This document shows positions 33,771 through 42,400 of a DNA stretch of 64,000 nucleotides, piece after piece. A model generated the notes under the pieces. The model was not told the origin of the DNA and made no database searches. It worked only from the letters and a program-made list of their open reading frames with translations. The number at the start of each line of letters is the position of its first letter. Positions within the stretch are counted from its first letter, which is position 1. Source of the stretch: PALSA-1353 sp050012375 (GTDB taxonomy: Bacteria > Planctomycetota > Phycisphaerae > Tepidisphaerales > Tepidisphaeraceae); contig JBEKHH010000011.1 in NCBI GenBank assembly GCA_050012375.1, forward strand, positions 1-64,000, written 5' to 3'. A program made the position numbers and the translations under genes.

Positions 33771-35552
33771 CTAACCCTTTTTCGGCAATGCACTGCCGGT
33801 CTGGTGATAGTCCACGACCACCCCATTGATCTTGAGTTTTTTGCCTTCCAAGGACACCGTTCCGCCTGCGGGGACCAGAATCAGCACCATGGCCTGATCG
33901 GACCCGATGACAAGGGGCTGTTTGCCGCGGAGATGGCGCTTGATGAACTTCCCGGCAACCGCGTCATAGAGGTCGTCCGCGGCAGATCCCATGTCGAATT
34001 GGATCGTCTTCTCCGTATCGTACGGGTTGTAAACTAGAAACGACGGGTAGCACTTAGGCCGGTAATAGTCGGTTTTGGTCAGATCCCAAGCGATGATGCC
34101 CGGAACTTCGGTGGCGTTGAAGATGGCACCCAGGAATCCGATATGGTGGCCCATGTAAAGAGAAATGTTATCAGAGCTCCTGCTGAAAGTGGCTTTATCC
34201 GCCCAGTATTGGGCGTGGTTGGCGTCATTGTATTTGCGGCTGAACCCTGCGATCGGATCGCCCGTGGCGTAAGGACGGAAAGCGTGCCGGGCATCCGCGT
34301 GGTGGGCTTCGGTGCGAAAGCCCTCGTAAGAGAAAAGGAAGCCTTCGCCATTCGGGAGGCTGTTGCGCCAATCGAGGTGATCCTGATGGTCCCAATCCAG
34401 GTCGACACCGAGGAAGAACCGGCAGCTATTGGCGGCGTTCAGGGCGTAGCGAGCGATGCTGCGAGCGTAACGCTGGTCGTAGCGCGCGACCGGCAGCAGC
34501 CATGCCGGCGCCTGGTAGCTGCCCATAGCGAAGGCATAAAACCCGTTATCATCCGGCCATCGCCACCAGGCGCCGTCTAGACCGTCGCAGGTCAAACCAT
34601 TGAGCAGGGTGTTATGCGTGATCGCCCACTCATGAACGAAGCCGGGCAGGCGGGTGTAATCACCGAACCAATTGTTCATCATCCAAGTCAGGTCGAAGTT
34701 TTCGCCCTGTTCGGCATTAATCCGGGCCATTACTAACGGTCCCATGACATGGGAGATCTCGTAGCGGCCGGGATTCTGGAGTTGCCAACGGAGGGCCGCC
34801 TTGGCGCATTCGAGGTATTCCACGTTCCCCGTCCATTGATAGCCCGCGTAAAGCATCCAGGCGAGACAGGAGGCATTGCCGGGGTTCCAATCGATCCGGG
34901 TCGCGGTGACTTGTCGGGCGGCGATGTCATAGCCTTGCTTCAGGTTGGGATGGTTCGGGCAGCCCATGTCCCTGGCCATTTGGAGGAGGAAGGCAAATTG
35001 CCGGTCGAGGTTTCGTCTATAATCCAAATCTTCTCGATTCAAATCCGTTAGCATCACTCCCAGGGCCAGGGGCCAATAACCGTAGATGACGTGGCTGATC
35101 ACGCCCCCTTTCTGCCCGGGGTTGTCCTGATAGACACCATCAGCATCGTCGAACCAGCGTTTGCAACTCCGTACCCAATCGATGCCCTTGTAGGTTCTCA
35201 TGTCGAGGCCGTTCAACTGGGCGCCAGCGACGCCGGCAAGGCAAACAATTGCTTCCCCTTTGGCCTGTCGCATGTTGCGACCGGGATTGAGATAGGCCGA
35301 GAATCCGAAATTGACCCCGTCGTCCGACACGGCCACTGCCGGCAGGTTCGCACCGGTGGCCTTGGGATCAAAAGCGACCCGGTAGTAGTCCGCAGCGGTT
35401 TGCTTCCAGTCAAGCACGTGCAACGGCCGGGGCAAACGGGGCATTTTTTCGACCCAGGGGATTGTGATCTGCGGCTCGGTTGCACCAACTGGCTGGCACG
35501 TCAAAGCGGTCATTGCTAGTATCAGAAGATTAGAGGCGGGTTGCTTAAGCAT
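33771..35552 (-). CDS. exported protein of unknown function, probably an (alpha/alpha) toroid carbohydrate-active enzyme
   Basis: The 593-residue protein has a signal peptide (MLKQPASNLLILAMTALTCQPVGA). It is rich in Trp/Tyr/His with helical repeats such as DRQFAFLLQMARDMGCPNHP, CLAWMLYAGYQWTGNVEYLE and CAKAALRWQLQNPG. These suggest an alpha/alpha barrel like many polysaccharide lyases or glycosidases. A small beta domain closes the C-terminus. I cannot name the family. A frame extension to 35603 (PTTFVGQDSYGK) is the reverse reading of a palindromic repeat and is excluded. Confidence 0.65.
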   Translation of the reverse strand: MLKQPASNLLILAMTALTCQPVGATEPQITIPWVEKMPRLPRPLHVLDWKQTAADYYRVAFDPKATGANLPAVAVSDDGVNFGFSAYLNPGRNMRQAKGEAIVCLAGVAGAQLNGLDMRTYKGIDWVRSCKRWFDDADGVYQDNPGQKGGVISHVIYGYWPLALGVMLTDLNREDLDYRRNLDRQFAFLLQMARDMGCPNHPNLKQGYDIAARQVTATRIDWNPGNASCLAWMLYAGYQWTGNVEYLECAKAALRWQLQNPGRYEISHVMGPLVMARINAEQGENFDLTWMMNNWFGDYTRLPGFVHEWAITHNTLLNGLTCDGLDGAWWRWPDDNGFYAFAMGSYQAPAWLLPVARYDQRYARSIARYALNAANSCRFFLGVDLDWDHQDHLDWRNSLPNGEGFLFSYEGFRTEAHHADARHAFRPYATGDPIAGFSRKYNDANHAQYWADKATFSRSSDNISLYMGHHIGFLGAIFNATEVPGIIAWDLTKTDYYRPKCYPSFLVYNPYDTEKTIQFDMGSAADDLYDAVAGKFIKRHLRGKQPLVIGSDQAMVLILVPAGGTVSLEGKKLKINGVVVDYHQTGSALPKKG

Positions 35553-35556
35553 CTCT

Positions 35557-35661
35557 GGCCGGGATTTCCCATATGAATCTTGGCCGACGAACGTCGTCGG
35601 CAATTTTGCGTACTATACCGAGTTTGGAGTTTGGACCAGCGTTTTTTTTGGCTCGCGGCCG
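35557..35661 (+). repeat. palindromic dispersed repeat, copy P1
   Basis: It is centred on the hairpin GCCGACGA-ACG-TCGTCGGC at 35583-35601. It is preceded by GGGATTTCCC and followed by TTTTGCGTACTATACCGAG and TTTGGAGTTTGGAC. The same order occurs at 44322 and 45697. It has no coding role that I can see. It starts just before the signal-peptide gene at 35552, so that gene's promoter lies in or beyond it. Confidence 0.75.
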
Positions 35662-35874
35662 CATCAAACGCGGAGATTTGGACAGCCATCCCGCCATTTT
35701 GACGCTTCCGAATGTCACCCGACGACACGCGAACAAATAACCGCCGTCGCCCCACACATTTCGTACGCCTTTCACGTTGCCCGTCACCATCCCGAAACCG
35801 CGATCGGCAGTCGGAGCCGCCGAATTCATTCCAGGATAATCCAAAATAGGAAATAGCTGTGGACGTCAGCTTGC

Positions 35875-36022
35875 CGATCGGATCGGTCAGAGCCAATGGT
35901 GGATCGCTCACTCGAAGTCGGGAAGCCGTCGGCTCGATGTGGCCGAATTCGTGGGGTTCTGCACCGGCTGCCGTATGGCGCCGGCGGCGGCGCTGGTTGA
36001 GCTGATGAAGCTGCGGCGGTGA
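35875..36022 (+). pseudogene. 3' part of an XRE-like gene, copy X1
   Basis: CGATCGGATCGGTCAGAGCC and the following ~130 nt match 32118-32265. They encode a degenerate IGQSQWWIAHSKSGSRRLDV followed by AEFVGFC and the same ending ELMKLRR-stop. The 5' third, including any start, is absent. It lies between the palindromic repeat P1 and an IS66 remnant. Confidence 0.7.
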
Positions 36023-36074
36023 AGGCGTTCCGGGTTGCGTAGCTGAACGTGGGTTCGGTCACCAGATCCCGGCG

Positions 36075-36233
36075 ACCCTTTCCAGCATGACCAGCACCTG
36101 CCGCCGGCACAACATCGATCCCCAGCGTCATCTGACACAACTGCTGACCAACTTGCCGGCCACGCCGATGAGCGATGTCGAAAGCTGGTTGCCCGACCGG
36201 TGGAAATGGCGAAATCCATCTCTGTCAGGGTAG
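36075..36233 (+). pseudogene. C-terminal remnant of an IS66-family transposase, copy T1
   Basis: The frame LSSMTSTCRRHNIDPQRHLT, then QLLTNLPATPMSDVESWLPD and RWKWRNPSLSG-stop is the conserved C-terminus of IS66 TnpC. Nothing upstream encodes the DDE domain. Related remnants lie at 45105, 46155 and 47171. Confidence 0.75.
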
Positions 36234-36299
36234 CGATGCGGTTTATGTCGCTGATACATCGGTCCACGGCTATGATCAGATGCGACGTGCGAAGTTGCC

Positions 36300-37070
36300 A
36301 TGTACGTACCCGATCCCAAGATTCTTGCGCTACTGCGAATCGCCGACAGCGTTGTCGTTCTCACCGGATCGGGCGTCTCAGCAGAGAGCGGCATTCCGAC
36401 GTTCCGTGACGCATTAACTGGTTTGTGGTCCAAATTCGATCCGGCGGATCTTGCCACGCCCGAAGCATTCGCCCGTGATCCTGCGATGGTTAGTCGATGG
36501 TACGACGAGCGAAGACGCAACGTCGCCAAGTGTACCCCGAATGCAGGACACATAGCACTTGTCGCGCTTCAGCGCCGCATCCTTGCAGCAGGAAAACGTT
36601 TCACGCTCATCACTCAGAATGTGGATCGGCTCCACCAAGCGGCGGGTTCAACCGACGTAATTGAGTTGCATGGAACTCTATGGACCTGGCGATGTATGGA
36701 TTGTGGCGTTGAAACTGAAGAGCGTGGCCCCGCGTTCGACGTGTACCCGCCTCGTTGCGTCTGCGGCGGCCCACGACGCCCAGCGGTGGTCTGGTTTGGT
36801 GAGGAACTTCCCAAACATGAACACTTGAAAGCTCAGCGCGCAGCCGGTTCATGCAGGCTGTTTATTTCTCTCGGTACGAGCGCCGTTGTTCATCCGGCCG
36901 CTGGATTGATTGATCTGGCATTAAGAAATGGTGCTCAGCTCTTGGAAGTGAATCCTCAGGAAACACCGTATAGTCACAGAGCGCATTGGTGCATTCGAGG
37001 GCCAAGCGGCGAGGTGCTGCCGCGTTTGATGGACGCGGTGTTCGTAAGCGACAAGACCCCCGCTGGATAG
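36300..37070 (+). CDS. Sir2-family NAD-dependent protein deacylase
   Basis: The 256-residue protein has the sirtuin signatures: LTGSGVSAESGIPTFRD at 21-37, TQNVDRLHQAAG near 104-115, and the catalytic His in ELHGTLW near 124. The zinc site reads CMDC...CVC-GG, and GTSAVVHPAAGL and EVNPQ follow. It removes acyl groups from lysines using NAD. All catalytic positions are present. A strong hairpin overlaps its stop. Upstream are repeat remnants rather than a partner gene, so it appears to stand alone. Confidence 0.92.
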   Translation: MYVPDPKILALLRIADSVVVLTGSGVSAESGIPTFRDALTGLWSKFDPADLATPEAFARDPAMVSRWYDERRRNVAKCTPNAGHIALVALQRRILAAGKRFTLITQNVDRLHQAAGSTDVIELHGTLWTWRCMDCGVETEERGPAFDVYPPRCVCGGPRRPAVVWFGEELPKHEHLKAQRAAGSCRLFISLGTSAVVHPAAGLIDLALRNGAQLLEVNPQETPYSHRAHWCIRGPSGEVLPRLMDAVFVSDKTPAG

Positions 37071-37080
37071 CGGGGGTCTT
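37053..37080. terminator. perfect 12-bp hairpin, shared terminator of sir2 and the convergent glycosyltransferase gene
   Basis: AAGACCCCCGCT pairs perfectly with AGCGGGGGTCTT across GGAT. The sir2 TAG lies in the hairpin. The stem begins with AA and ends with TT, but no longer T-run follows. It could serve both converging genes. Confidence 0.7.
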
Positions 37081-37097
37081 GGTGTATCTACGACTGA

Positions 37098-38750
37098 CTA
37101 CGCCGAATTTCGGGCCCACGATTCCCACATCACTCGGATTGCGTGTTCCATATCGGATGCAAATCGCCCCGCATCCATGAGCGGTGATTTCTCCATTTTG
37201 CCGCGCAACCGTGATCGCAATTCCCTCAATCCATTAACGTCCGCCGCCATCTGGGTCGCCACCCTTAAGTATTCCTCCGGGCTTTCCGCAATCCAGTCCT
37301 TCAGATCTGCGTTGGAAAGAATGCTCACCCCGGCCCGTCCGACCGCCGTAGCTCCCCGCAGACTGACCGTAGGCACCCCCATCCACAGCGCATCACAAGT
37401 TGTGGTCCCACCGCCGCATGGAAACGTGTCCAGATTAATGTCAACTCGATGAAACTGCAGCAGGTAACCCAGTAAGGTCTTGCGCTCGACGAATTCGACG
37501 CGGCTTGTGTCAATTTGCCGCGCCGCAAACTGACCCATGATTTGGCTTCTGTGGCCCCCCGGAGGACTCAGAATCAGAAGCCGTGAACGTGGAACGTCCG
37601 ACAGAATTTTGGCCCACAACTCCGATGCACCCAACGTAATTTTCGCGGAATTATTCACGCACGCGAAAGTTACGTACCCATTATTGCCCGCGGGCAACTC
37701 ATTCACCGACACGGTCGGATCGATTGGCTCGTAGCACCAGTAACTATGCGGGAGACGAATTGATCGCTCGCTGTAGCAATCGTCGGTCCCGGCGGGGTCG
37801 AAATATGGATCCGTCAATCGATAATCCATGGTTTTGAGTCCCGTGGTGCCCGCATACCCCAACCACGATACCTGCACCGGCGCGGGCTTTGTGGCAAAAA
37901 CGAGCATTCGATTCCCGGCCGAATGAAGCGACAAATCCACCAAAACATCGATGCGATCACGTCGAATTTGATCGGCCAATTGATCGTCTGACAAACTGGA
38001 TACATCTCGCCATACAGCGCAAAATCGCCGCAATTTCGCGGTGATTTCGTCGCCAATCCTCGAATTGTTGTAACAGATGATATTGACCGCACGCGAATCA
38101 TGATGCCCCAGCAGCGGCACCATGAATAGACCGACAGGGTGCCGACGCAGGTCTGCAGAAACATATCCCACGTTCAACGGCCGCCGCGGATTCCGATCGT
38201 TGGAATGGGGCCGGATATGTTTCTTGAGTGGTTCGCCGTGGATATTGTTCCACCGAAGATGTTCCTCAAGAATGTCCGCAGCGCTGTAACCGGGATGACA
38301 ATAAATCGAGACCAGAAGACTGCTGTAACATTCCGATTTACCGGGACGATATTGGATCGCCTATCGAAAGCACGCGATTGCCTCGTCGGCCTTCCCCGTT
38401 TCACGCAGAAGATTGCCCAGATTGTTATACGCCTCGCCGAGGTCCGGCTTCAATGCGATGGCCTTCTGGAATGCAGCAATAGCCCCGTCGACATCCCGGA
38501 GGTCCTGAAGAGCATTGCCAAGACTTCCGTAATAAAACGCATTGTTTGGAAATACCGCGATAGCCCTCCGGATCCAGCTCACCCCTTCGTCCAACTGTCC
38601 TCGTTGGCCGGCTAGAATTCCGACCATATGCAGCGCTTCCGGATGGTTCGGCGCCCCGATTAAGATTTGTCGATATAGGCGTTCCGCCTCGGCAAATTGG
38701 CCCGTCTGATGGTAGTGCATGGCCGCTTCGAACTGTTGCTGAAGGGTCAT
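37098..38750 (-). pseudogene. TPR / GT41 O-GlcNAc-transferase-like protein interrupted by one in-frame amber codon
   Basis: A single frame encodes TPR repeats (QTGQFAEAERLYRQILIGAP; then AYNNLGNLLRETGKADEAIACFR), then TAG at 38363-38361. It then continues without shift as AIQYRPGKSECYSSLL, then HPGYSAADILEEHLRWNN and RPLNVGYVSADLRRHPVGLF. The GT41 catalytic domain runs to the end, with VQVSWLGYAGTTGL, FACVNNSAKIT and FPCGGGTTTCDALWMGVP. The TAG falls where TPR helices usually have Lys or Gln. A 5' truncated protein could restart at 38177. These enzymes transfer sugar to protein Ser/Thr. It is a nonsense mutation, read-through or a sequencing error. Confidence 0.8.
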
Positions 38751-38777
38751 TTCTGTGGAGATTGTACCGCTGACCAT

Positions 38778-39218
38778 TCATGCCGAGCCAGCATGCCGAC
38801 CGTCCGCGAAAGAAAAAAGATGCGGTCTACGCATCGGACACGAATTACCCAAGGTTCCTTTTACCTGGAAGCGGCGGTTGCGCGCGCCAGCGAAGCGAAA
38901 ACGTCCGCCCAACCCTGCGTTCGTTGAGCTAACGCCTCCGAGTGCCCAGACGGCTGGAACGATATTGTAGTTGGTGACGAACAGGTCCGATCCAGACACG
39001 GCAATTCCGTGTGGGCCGTTCAACCCCGAGACCAGGAAGGTGCTCACGGTCGCTCCCGATGTGGTGTATTCGCCAATCCAGGCGGAGTAGTTCGCGACAA
39101 AGATCTGTCCGCGAGCGGTTCTGGGCGCGGCCCGGAGTGCCGCGGCGGCGATGGCAATGCCCACGGCAAGAAGTCGGCGACCAAAAACATTGATCGAAGG
39201 GCCATACGCCAGATGCAT
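38778..39218 (-). pseudogene. truncated secreted NHL/beta-propeller-type protein
   Basis: The frame has a signal peptide (LLAVGIAIAAAALRAAPRTARG) and one and a half propeller repeats: QIFVANYSAWIGEYTTSGAT, then GLNGPHGIAVSGSDLFVTNYN. The family normally continues with many such repeats. After NYNIVPAV the sequence is foreign. At 38811-38856 it contains, on the plus strand, the 5' bit of the XRE-like family (MRSTHRTRITQ). The gene was cut by insertion or deletion there. Its remaining product is unlikely to fold. Confidence 0.6.
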
Positions 39219-39415
39219 GTGGATACCAGCAAGCTGCTACAAGACTGCGATGGGACAATTGGCAAAGGGCAAACTTCTGTGTTCGGTAGCACCGCTACAA
39301 TTGATTTGACTTATACCGGAAGCCCTTTTGATGCGGTGGACGCGTCTGAACGACCGTTTTTTTAGCTATTCTGGGCAGCGCTCGAACCGGTGATCAGTTC
39401 AAGTGTGCGCGTCGC

Positions 39416-42400
39416 CTATCCGCCGTGCCCGTGCCGCAGCTTTTGTTTGCTTGCCGGCTTCGCCACCGACGATATTCTTGGAACAGCGCTCGCATCGCTC
39501 GTCTGTTTATTGGTCATGGCCGTCGTCGTGGTGGAAATGGAGGTTGTCACCGGTGGCGCGGCCGCGAGCAACTCCACGCTCGGCAGCGACGGAATCGAGA
39601 TCGATTTGCCGAGGCGACCCACAAACGCAGCGAAATCCGAGCCGCTGATCGCGCCCGCACCTTCGTAGTCCAGGTACCAATCGCTCGAATTCGTATGCGT
39701 GCCCAGCTCTGTGACAAGCAGCGTAAAGTCGCCGCCGTTGACCGTGCCCAGGCCCTCGAAATCCCCGTACAAACGCCAGAATGTGAAGTTCTGATTGGCT
39801 GACATATTCAAGCCCTGGCCGCTGATGACGCCGCCGGACGAGACGATCAATTCATACGCTCCATCCGGTAACGACCCGCCGATGTAGCTGGAACCGGTGA
39901 AGGTCAAGACAAATGTCGTGCTCGATCCGCTGCCGGGGGTAAGGGTGAAGCTCATTGGCGTCGAGGCCCCACCCGTCTGCGAAAGCAAGTTGAGCGTGAT
40001 GGCGCCGGTACTAAGCGTTACAGCTTCGTTGAGGGTCACGGTGAGCGAATCGACCATCGCGCGCTGGACACTGCCATCGTTGACTTGGAAAGTCGAAACG
40101 ATCGGGGCCACCGCGGCGGTGACGCTGGCATTTTTGCTGGCGCTGCCCAAGGAGGCGGTGACGGTGTACGTGCCGGGCGTCGAGCCGAGCGTGGCCAGGC
40201 CCGCGGCGTTAATCGAGTTGCCGTTGCCCGTGCCGGTGATCGACCAGTTGAACGTCGGCGAGCTGATGGCATTGCCGAATTGATCGGTGGCCGTGGCGGA
40301 GAACTGCTTCGTTCCGCCGGTGGCGACGGTGGCGGATGATGGCGTGACGATCACGCCGGTGGGCGTTTGCTGCACGGTGACGGCCACGGAACTCGTGGTG
40401 AACGCTCCGCCGGAATCGGTGATGGTGACGGTGAAGTTGTAGCTGCCGGCCTTGGTGAAATTCGCGGTGATGTTCTTGGCGGCGTTGGTGCCGTTGGTGT
40501 TGCCGGAGTAGCTGACGGAGGCCGGGCCGGTGGCGCTCCATGTGTAGTTCAGACCGCTGCTGCTGCCGTTTTCCGATCCGAGCGCGCTCAGAGCGGTGGA
40601 AGTGCCGGTCACCGGATTGGGATTCGCCGCCGCTGGCGTGGCGATGCTGGGGCCGGTTGTGGCGGTGACCTCATTCGATGGCGTACTGCTGCCGCCGGTG
40701 TTTACGGCTTCGACGGTGTAATAGTAGGTCGAGCCGCCGGTGAGGCCAGTGTCGTTGAATATGGTGCCGGTGACGGGCGCTCCACCGTTGATGGGCGACG
40801 CGTAGTTTTCGCCGCCGGACGAGTTTCCGCGATAGATGTTGTAGCCGGTGACGGCATGCCCCGCGTCGATCCAGTTGAGCGTGATCTGGTTCCCACTCAC
40901 GACGGGCGTGGAAACCGTCGGCGCCGGCGGCACGGTTTCGATGTCGACGCTGATACCGGCGCTGGGACCGGCGAGGTTGGTGGCGGCGACTTCATAGTCG
41001 TAAGCGCGGCCGGGCAACAAATTCGTGTCGGTATATGAGGTTGCGTTGTTGGGGAGGGTCGTCACGTATTGCGAGCTATCGGATTCCAACTGGCGTGTGA
41101 TGACATAGCCGGTGGCGTTGGTAGCTTCATCCTGCCAGGTGAGTGTGACGCCGGACGTGGTGATATTCGATGCCAGGAGATTTATCGGGTTCGCCGGGGG
41201 CGTGGGCGTGGTGCCGGTGACAGGCCCGGCAGGGGCTGAGTTGCCGGCGGAGTTGCTGGCGACGACTTTGTAGGAATAAATGCCACCGACGTTCAAGCCC
41301 GTGCTGGCGAACGCCGTTGTGCCGCCACCAACCTGGCCGATCTGGCTGTAGCTTCCGTTGATCAGTTCAAGGATGTTGAAGTTGGTCACGGCGGAATAGG
41401 GTTCTGCCCAGCTCAAATCGAGTTCGGTGCCCGATGCCGGGTTGACAGCGAGGTTAACCGGTGTATAGGGCGTGACTGCGACGGGACTGTATGTCCAGCT
41501 GAGAATGTTCTGTGTGGCGGTCTCGCCACCGGTGCCCGCGGTGAAGCCGACATAGCCGTATCCGCTGCCGATGAAGGAAGGGATATTGATGGTATAGCTG
41601 TGGGTGAACGCGGCCTTCGTAGTGGTATCAGTGACTGTTTCAGTGAGGGTTACGCCATTGTAAGTGAGGTTGACGCTCATGACGTCGCCGCTGTGGAGAT
41701 TGACACCGCTAGAAGTCATGTCGATGGAGGTATCGGCGGGGTTGTCGCCGGAGGTAGGCGATGAGGGCATGTCACCATCGACGAACAGGCCGGTGGAGTC
41801 GGTGCCTTCGCCGTTGTTGCTATAGAGATCGAATTTGATGGCGACGCTCTCGGCAATCGTGGCATAGCCAAGCGCGCCACCGCTATTGCCGATGGACTTG
41901 GGACCGTCGCCTTGCAGGGTGAAAGCAAAGCCATCCGCGTTGGGATTAACGAGCTGGAAGTTGAAGGTTGTGTTGAAACCCTGGACGGAAACGACGTTGG
42001 TATTGAAAGCGCTGGCCGCTTCATTGCTGCCACCGTTGGTGAGTTCCAACGCCGAACCGTTGACGCTTGCCGAACCGTTCAACGTAAGTCCGTTCTGGCC
42101 TGAAAAGCCGCTGGGATAGTTGACCGTGACGGCGTTATTGGTGGTGGTGGCCGAGGCGTTCTTGGTGTACGCGGAGTCGCCCACCGAGTTATACGCTTGA
42201 ACTCGGAAAGTGTAGGGGGTGTTGGGCTGGAGGCCAATCACGCTGTAAGTAGTTGCGGTTGGGCCGAGGGCGGCGACCTGGGACCAGGTGTTTCCGTTGT
42301 CGGCGGATTCCTCGACGTAGTAGCCAAAGGCATTGGTGGCGGTGTCGGTCCAGGTGAGGTTGATCTGGACGTTGGAGACCGCGGTGGCCTGAAGCGAGTT

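Noticed and set aside
35553..35603. N-terminal extension of the 593-residue exported protein (PTTFVGQDSYGKSRPE)
   Set aside because: It is the reverse translation of the palindromic repeat and appears in the same form at other repeat copies. The signal peptide starts at 35552.
37098..38777. Recoding of TAG as an amino acid
   Set aside because: TAG ends several convincing genes here, such as the prepilin at 18117 and sir2 at 37070, so the amber codon in the glycosyltransferase is not evidence for a changed code.
40036..40541. Possible histidine/arginine-rich proteins on the minus strand (HRHHHRFRRS type)
   Set aside because: Frame shadows of the Thr/Gly-rich FN3/PKD coding sequence.
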